A DNA stretch of 64,000 bases from Sitta carolinensis (Eukaryota > Chordata > Aves > Passeriformes > Sittidae). The DNA is taken from contig JAVUNC010000004.1 in NCBI GenBank assembly GCA_032173965.1, forward strand, positions 21,677,001 through 21,741,000. Reading direction: 5' to 3'. The position numbers and the translations under genes were made by a program. Every line of letters begins with the position of its first letter. The stretch's first letter is position 1. Under the pieces are notes generated by a model. It ran no database searches and was not told the DNA's origin. It saw only the letters and a program-made list of their open reading frames with translations. Shown here piece by piece: positions 57,790 to 64,000 of this stretch.

Positions 57790-60309
57790 CAGTGTGGTAA
57801 CACAGAAAAGTATTAAGAATTATGTTAACTGGGTGAAAGATTGAATAAAATCATGACACATACACTCTGACAGTGTGCATACACTACTTAGGTGCCTTTT
57901 TTTGCCTTGGAAAAAAACAACTAAATGAAACAACAAACAACTAGGGGGTAGCAAGAATATATTCATTACAGGCAATGTACTGAATTAAGCAGGTTCAGAA
58001 ACTGCTTTGTTGTGTGGAATTTGCATTTGAATTTCATGAAGATAATATAGAATCTTAAAAAGGACATTTCTGAGTCTTCATTTGTTTGTCCATTGACCCA
58101 ATCAAATCCTGCATGCAGAAAGTGTCTGCAAATGTCAGGCTTTTCTGTGTGTTATGATGGTTGTACCAGGAGATTAAAAATACATTCTCATCAAGGCTTT
58201 GATCAAGGGTGCACTTCAGAAACAATCTCCAGTCATCTGCCCTTACTTTGCTTTGATTTGCATCACAGAGCAGTCTCAAAGCAGATAGGTTCATCTCTTT
58301 ATGCATAAAAGTAAGACAAAAGGTGTTGTCCAGCCACTAACGCATTCAGCCTAAAGAAGCAGAAACAGTCTGCAGTAAAAATTCTGAAATATACACACTG
58401 TGAACCTCATGCCCTTAGTACTGTTTGTTTAGTATAAAGCTGTTTGTGGTGCACTGTATTACTAATGTTAATGTAAACACAGCCTAATTTATTCTCTTAG
58501 GACAACTGGAGGCAGTACTTGGATCTTGTCCTATCTCCCTTTCATTTTCCCACCTGCTGAGATTCTGCTCATGCTCTGCAGAGGTGAATTTTTGCAAGAT
58601 GTACCTGTGAAGTTAAGAAAGCTGCTAAACAGACAATATGTTTTTAATTTTTACTTAAAATACCTAGTTCTTCCTTCTAGAAACTTCTGGATTTTGATTG
58701 AATAAATAAATTAGATTTTTTATCTTCTTCATTTGCACTTGTTGCCAGGTGCATATGCTAATAAATAACTATGGAGAACATTGCTTAGAATGACATCTGC
58801 AGAGAGGCAAAAGTCTGCATGAACAAAACTCTCCATCACTGTCTGCGAATACTGTGTAAAGACAGGTCTTGGGCTTTGCAAAACAGAACAGCCATAAGAG
58901 AAGAACCAGTCTTGGAGTCCAGAGAAAATATAAGTATCTTATTTCCACGTCTTCAAACTTCACATTTTACATGATCTATCATTGTCTTTCACCCATTTCA
59001 TTACCAAATTTAAAATGAGAATTGCTTAGTGATGAATGAACTCCTCCTGAGACGTTTTCTTCCTCACACAGTAAGGCGAATTTTTCTAATGAGCGGGTCT
59101 CCATTTTTTACTTTCATAGCAACTAGAGTGACCTACATCTCATTCTTGCAGTGAAGCTTCTGTTGATGCCTCACTTCAATCCTGAATACTTTATCATGGT
59201 GCACAAGTCTTTCCTTATACATATTTCAAAAATATCAGTAAGCAAATTATGGTCCAGTGATGACTTATTTAAATTACTAAGCTCTTCATTAGGTTAAAAG
59301 TATTTCCTTTTGTTGTAATGAGGGAAGCTACCACTGATGGGGATGAAGAGGAAAACCATGCTGTGAAATCTGTCTTCTTACCTGTCATCTTGAAAGGAAA
59401 GGGATGATCATCATAACACATGCTTCGTTTTTCTGAAAGGCATGAAAACCTCAAAAGGCATGATGACCCCCACTGTGATTTTAATTTTTACACAGTTAAC
59501 TGCCAGCAATGCTTTAGGCTTAATTTTCCCTTTCCACAGCAAGAAAACTGAAAGAAATTAAAGCCTTTCCTGGAAAAGAAGCTTCTTCACCATGCCCCTT
59601 TCCCAAGGCAGGAACTTGTCCAGTGGTTCCCTTCTGTGTGCATCAGTGGAATTACTCCACAGATCTTAATTCGTCTGCTTCCTTTACTATAATAGAGGTG
59701 TTACTATATAGTTCACGGCATGATGAAGGGTACAAAGAGAAGGCCTTTGAGAGAACAAATCTGGGAACAGATTCATGCAGCTACATTAACCCCTTAAACA
59801 ATTTACAACTGGTAATCAAGAAAAGGATGGCCCATATCTCTAAAGACCAAATCTCTATATTGTTTTGTGATTTAAACACTGATTACAGCGTGTGAAATGA
59901 GCACCCAGAGACTAATAAAACAAGCTGGGAAATACATGAGTTTTAGGCTACACAGTACAATTGCAATTAATAAAAAACACTAAAAAATGTTTAAAAAAAT
60001 ATACCTTGTTTATCCTCTAAATCAATAGAGTCCATTAAATGGAAAGTGGAAGAAAATAGACTCCAATTACTAACTAAGAGGCAATTTATCTATGATCTTT
60101 AAGAAATTGAGATTTATTACTGGAATTGTTTTATCTCAACAAAAACAGATTTTTTGAGATGATAATTTGATCAGATGTGAAATTTCATATGGCATTTTCG
60201 ATTTTCGATTTATCCATTACATATAGCTTTTCAATAAAAGACACCAGCAGTAAATTTTAAGAATTGTTGTCATGCTTGATGGCTATTATTTGTCATTAAA
60301 TGCATTAAT

Positions 60310-60715
60310 GTCTATTATGGAATGGCTGAGGGAGCTGGAGTTGTTAAATCTGGATAAAATGAGGCTCAGAGGAGACCTTATCACTCTACAACTGCTTGAA
60401 AGGAGGTTGTGGCCAGGTGGAGGTTGATCTCCCAGATAACAAGCAATAGTACAAGAAGAAAAGGCCTCAAATTGTGCCAGATGAGATTTAGATTAAATAA
60501 TTGGGAAAAAAACTTCTTCACTGAAAGGGTGGTCAAGCACTTGACCAGGCTTCCCAGAGATATGGTTGAATTAGCATTCCTGGAGGCATTTAAAGACGTG
60601 TAGATGTGGCACTTAGAGACAAGGTTTAGGGGTAGGCTTAGCAGTGCTGGGTTAACAGTTGGACTCAAGGATCTTAAAGGTCTTTTCTAATCTAAATATT
60701 CCACAATTTTTTGAA
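60310..60715 (+). mobile_element. CR1 LINE 3' fragment
   Basis: Plus-strand CR1 from GAGGGAGCTGGAGTTGTTAA through TGAGGCTCAGAGGAGACCTT to the terminal GCTGGGTTAACAGTTGGACT ... CTAATCTAAATATTCC. The frame at 60409-60603 encodes MRFRLNNWEKNFFTERVVKH and LTRLPRDMVE, the eroded GRFRLD...KNFFTERVVKH...LP end of ORF2. It is 5'-truncated and lacks a clean octamer tail. Confidence 0.88.
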
Positions 60716-61239
60716 TAATTAGGAGTTGCCAAATTGTATTTACATATAAAAACAACAGTAAATACCAGTATGCACTCAAGTGGAAACAGTACATGTCTCC
60801 TTGAAATACGTGCAACATTGGAAAAAAAAAATGCCAGTAGGTGTTAGAATATTTTTGAACACAGATTTGGTTTTACTTATGAATTTACTGAAATTCAGCC
60901 ATACACAAAATGGCACTACCTTTCACTTAACCAAATATCATAAATATAACAACCAGTTATCTCTTAAAACAATAAACAGGCAGAAAGCAAGAAACATAAT
61001 TAGTGTAGAATCACACTAAGATTTCCTGCTGATACTTGGTAATTTTCTGTAAACTGCTTTTACTTTATTTCCAAGAGTATGATCAATAATCTCTTCTTTT
61101 CCACAGATAACTGGACAAAGTTCATCCTGATATATGTGAAGGCACAACTTCTGCAATACCAACAGTTTAGTCTGACTCAGACCACTTCTTATACATAACA
61201 CCCATGCAGGGTCATCATATTTAAAAATTGAAACAGGGA

Positions 61240-61800
61240 GATTGTGCTGCCCAACTATTCTGCTCTGCTCTGCACTGGGGTGGTGTCACCTTGAATACTG
61301 TGTGCAGTTTTGGACACCACAATGTAAAAAAGATATTAAGCTATTAGAGACAGTCCAAAGAAGGGCAACAAAGATGGTGAAGGGCCTGGAGAAGAAGCCA
61401 TGTGAGGAGTGGCTGAGGTCACTCGGTCTGTTCAGCCTGGAGGAGACTGAGGGGAGACCTCACTGCAGTTACAGCTTCTTGTGAGGGGAAGAGGAGGGGC
61501 AGGCACTGATCTCTGCTCTGTGGTGACAGTGACAGGACCCGAGGGAAGGGACTGAAGTTGTGTCAGGGGTGGTTTAGGTTGGATATCAGGAGAAGGTTTC
61601 CCCCCAGAGGGTGTTTGGGCACTGGAACAGCTCCCCAGGGAAGTGGTCACAGCACCAAGCCTGACAGAGCTCAAGAAGCACTTGGACAGTGCTCTTGGGC
61701 ACATGGTGTGACTGTTGGGGATGGTGCTGTGCAGGGCTGGGAGTTGCATCCCTGGAGATCCCTTCCAACTCAGAATACTTAATGATTCTATGATTCTGTG
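61240..61800 (+). mobile_element. CR1 LINE 3' fragment with intact tail
   Basis: Plus-strand CR1 with GTCCAAAGAAGGGCAACAAA, GGTCTGTTCAGCCTGGAGGA, GGTTTAGGTTGGATATCAGG and a clean tail AATGATTCTATGATTCTGTG ending near 61800. Sequence around 61430-61560 is nearly the same as the reverse complement of 36400-36560, so both belong to one subfamily. Frames overlapping it on either strand are parts or shadows of the dead LINE. Confidence 0.93.
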
Positions 61801-61960
61801 AAAATATCTAATTTCTCCTAGAAACATGAAAATAAAATAGCAAGGGCTATAATCAAAAAACGATACAGAGAGACAAACTATTCAGTTTAAAGTATAAATC
61901 TCTTTTAAAAATATATATGCAACACATATTTATCTGGCAAAAATAAGTAAGTCCAAAATC

Positions 61961-62248
61961 TTAGCAAACCTGCAGTGACATTATGTCTTTTGCTTTATTT
62001 GCATTTATGATATGAATGTACTCTCCTCTGGCTTTGTGAAATTGTTCTTCCTGTGACATTATGATTAAACACTGTTTCAGGAACTCTGGTTTATACTGTT
62101 CAAATCCATCATAAAGGCACTGTGATAGCACAGAAAACTGCAAGGTTCCCTGCCCTCTAGCCACACTCTTCTTTTTACAGAAGAACACCTGAATTATGCT
62201 GCAAGCTCTTCTCTCATTACCTTTCCAGTGAGCCTGAAACAGTGACAA
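61961..62248 (-). other. Unidentified 95-codon open frame with exon-like edges
   Basis: A minus-strand frame opens at or upstream of 62248 and runs to a stop at 61963. It contains RACSIIQVFFCKKKSVARGQ, GTLQFSVLSQCLYDGFEQYK and PEFLKQCLIIMSQEEQFHKA, a mixed, protein-like composition with four cysteines. Before it stands a plausible acceptor (TTGTCACTGTTTCAG|GCTCAC) and near its end a weak donor-like CTGCAG|GTTTGC; both would be phase 0, the phase of the CSMD1 intron it lies in. I do not recognise the protein. It could be a decayed gene copy, a candidate exon, or a chance frame. Confidence 0.3.
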
Positions 62249-63293
62249 CAGCTATTAAATAAATGAAGAGTAAAATGCTGAGATGATTGTTGCAAGAAAA
62301 AGGTTTGACCATGCTGACAATCTCTGACTAAGCCATTCTCCCGTTCTCTGACACAGAGATGAGATCAGTAATCGAACTCAGAATTTTCCCTGCAAGTTCT
62401 ATCTCATAACAATACTGGAAAATACAAATAATGAGAAAAAAAATCTTTAAACAGGTTATTTCCTGCTGAAACAGGGCATTAATAAAAAAAAAAATATTCT
62501 GCATAGAGTCAGAGTAATGACTGAAGATGTGATAAACAAGCACTTATTATTTTCTAGTAAATTAGCATTAAGCACTTATAAATCTGATGTGTAAAGCCTA
62601 TTCTCACTTTCAACTTTATGGATGATATTTTTAAAAACATATAGGGGCATGTTTTAAAAGGGTAGTTAAACTTTTTTTTCTGAGTACTGTTGGAAGGAGT
62701 AACTATTAAATAAGTTAGAATTCTTTAAAAAATTACTAACACATAGACATGACTGTCTGATACAGACCCTAAGGTTCATAAACCCAAGGGGTTTTAGATA
62801 TTACCTGCTAAATTGAAAGCTATGTTTAAAAGATTGCGTAAAGAGTCGGTTAACTTTACTGTAGATCAAATCAATGCTCAAATACGCAATGCTCAAAGCA
62901 GGACAACTGAAGCTGAGGATAGGAAGGACCAGGTTCTTGGGTTTTGCTGGGGTGGTGCTTCTTTACTATTTTTATAAATCCACCAAGTGCTGAACCATTG
63001 CTTTTTTTTCTAACATATTTCAAGTCTATCCATGTCTTTCTTGGATCAAGTAGCTGACAAATCAGCATGCTAATCTACATTAATCCTTTCAACATATACA
63101 GCAGTGTATTAATGCCTGCCTTGCTTCTTGATGAGATCACACTTCAGGACAGAAGTTTTTGTCTCTGTTTACTTTAAAGTAGCATCACATTTTTGTGCCA
63201 TTTCGTGTTTTCTAAACAGCTCCAATTGAAATTCTTAATTCACATTTCTAAACTTTTAAAACATTACTTTGTTACACATTAGCACCTTTTCCA

Positions 63294-63296
<3 letters not shown>

Positions 63297-63333
<37 letters not shown>
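63297..63333. repeat. TA dinucleotide microsatellite
   Basis: About 18 uninterrupted TA units. Confidence 0.95.
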
Positions 63334-63336
<3 letters not shown>

Positions 63337-63524
63337 CATATTTAGTGGATTTTTTTACATTTTTGAGTTCATTGTCCATGTGTCATGTTAAGCATTGAAC
63401 ATTCCAGCTTTTCTTTACTTAATTAATGCCAGGAGGAAAAATTAATGGGCCACAACACCATTTGAGGACTTTAATTTGAAGAAAGAAAAATCCTAAAGTA
63501 AAATTTATTTAGGCAGTGCACCTA

Positions 63525-63845
63525 AATGTGAAGGCCGGTGGACTCTGAGAGGCTCTCCCTGGGTTGGGGAGACAAGGGAGGCTTCTCTTACAGGATGCCC
63601 TGTTCTGTTGTACCAATGTGCCCCTGTTCTGCTCCCTCAGTTGACCCTGTTTGCCCCATCCCTGTGTCCCTCAGTCACTCCCCCCCTATTTCCCCCTTGG
63701 CTCCCACACCCTAACTCCACCTCTGTACTTCCCCCATGCTCCTTTGCACCGGTCTCAAGCTAATTTTTATCTTTTCTTCAAGTCTCCTTACATGACCGAG
63801 ACAGCAGCTCGCACCCCAAACAACACCTGCTGAGTTCTGTGTTAC
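63525..63845 (+). mobile_element. Possible LTR fragment, GC-rich
   Basis: A C-rich block from TGTGAAGGCCGGTGGACTCT to CTGAGTTCTGTGTTACA has ends of the TGT...ACA type and the promoter-like, C-rich texture of avian LTRs. No target duplication matches (left flank CCTAAA, right flank ATATAC), so the boundaries are uncertain. It could instead be a non-repetitive GC-rich segment. The short frame across it is not convincing. Confidence 0.35.
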
Positions 63846-64000
63846 AATATACTTTAAAAGTCTTTTAGCGAATAGCAGAAAGCAAAAGCTTACTTGACTT
63901 TAGCCTACCAGTATTAATACATGTACGCCTGCTTAAAAAAAATGCTTGCTTGTTATCTTAAAATACAATGCATAGTACTTCATTATTAAGCTTAAAATTT

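Larger units (their letters stand above)
34063..64000 (-). other. CSMD1 upstream intron (partial, over 29.9 kb)
   Basis: From the acceptor of the CUB3 exon to the window edge no CSMD1 exon was found. The intron ends in phase 0. It holds most of the CR1 material, two LTR-type elements and the large microsatellites. The intervals 34063-36225, 37535-38630, 38810-43610, 44220-46000, 46485-50775, 51930-54605, 56350-57160, 57800-60305 and 62250-63290 are mostly AT-rich. I can assign nothing to them apart from the open frame around 48395-48703 described in the findings. Confidence 0.8.

Noticed and set aside
34063..64000. Search for the upstream CSMD1 exon that starts CUB3
   Set aside because: I read this interval for the reverse complements of SPNYP and of the CUB3 cysteine segment and found none, so the exon is judged to lie outside.

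Overview
This window is AT-rich vertebrate genomic DNA, most likely from a bird and probably a songbird. The evidence is CR1 LINE fragments in both orientations, some ending in ATTCTATG-type tails, LTR-type insertions, and very large introns with little else in them. It lies entirely inside one gene, CSMD1 (CUB and Sushi multiple domains 1), transcribed on the minus strand. CSMD1 is a very large type I membrane protein made of alternating CUB and sushi (CCP) modules and acts as a complement regulator and neuronal surface protein.

Five constitutive coding exons were placed to the base, listed in transcript order: 34062-33959 and 26588-26476 (second part of the third CUB domain), 4428-4246 (third sushi), 2296-1970 (fourth CUB) and 243-49 (fourth sushi). 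All intron phases join in frame, every splice site is GT-AG, and the peptides match CSMD1 as I remember it. The preceding exon, which starts the third CUB, was not found up to 64000, so the upstream intron exceeds 29.9 kb. The following fifth CUB lies beyond the left edge.

The most interesting observation is a sixth, unannotated candidate exon at 23089-22940 in the 22-kb intron between CUB3 and sushi3. It is exactly 150 bp, open throughout and phase 1-1, so it can be included without shifting the frame. It has an AG acceptor with a pyrimidine stretch and a GT donor, and it encodes a cysteine-rich segment resembling the first half of a sushi module. It could be a facultative cassette exon.

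The rest is intronic. Recognisable elements are CR1 LINE copies (6791-7315, 36230-37530, 46225-46480, 54610-54690, 55025-56345, 60310-60715, 61240-61800), older LINE remnants (about 10500-11520, 17315-17420 and 50780-51110), a GC-rich solo LTR with a perfect 6-bp target duplication (18541-19138), a second probable solo LTR (57168-57789), and a decayed LTR (43785-44213). There is also a 276-bp, about 98.5% identical inverted duplication (12843-13118 and 19323-19598), a 220-bp palindrome (30455-30676), and many microsatellites, including a three-part pentanucleotide array at 46005-46200. I found no RNA genes, CRISPR arrays, second protein-coding gene or promoter. Long stretches are plain AT-rich intron.
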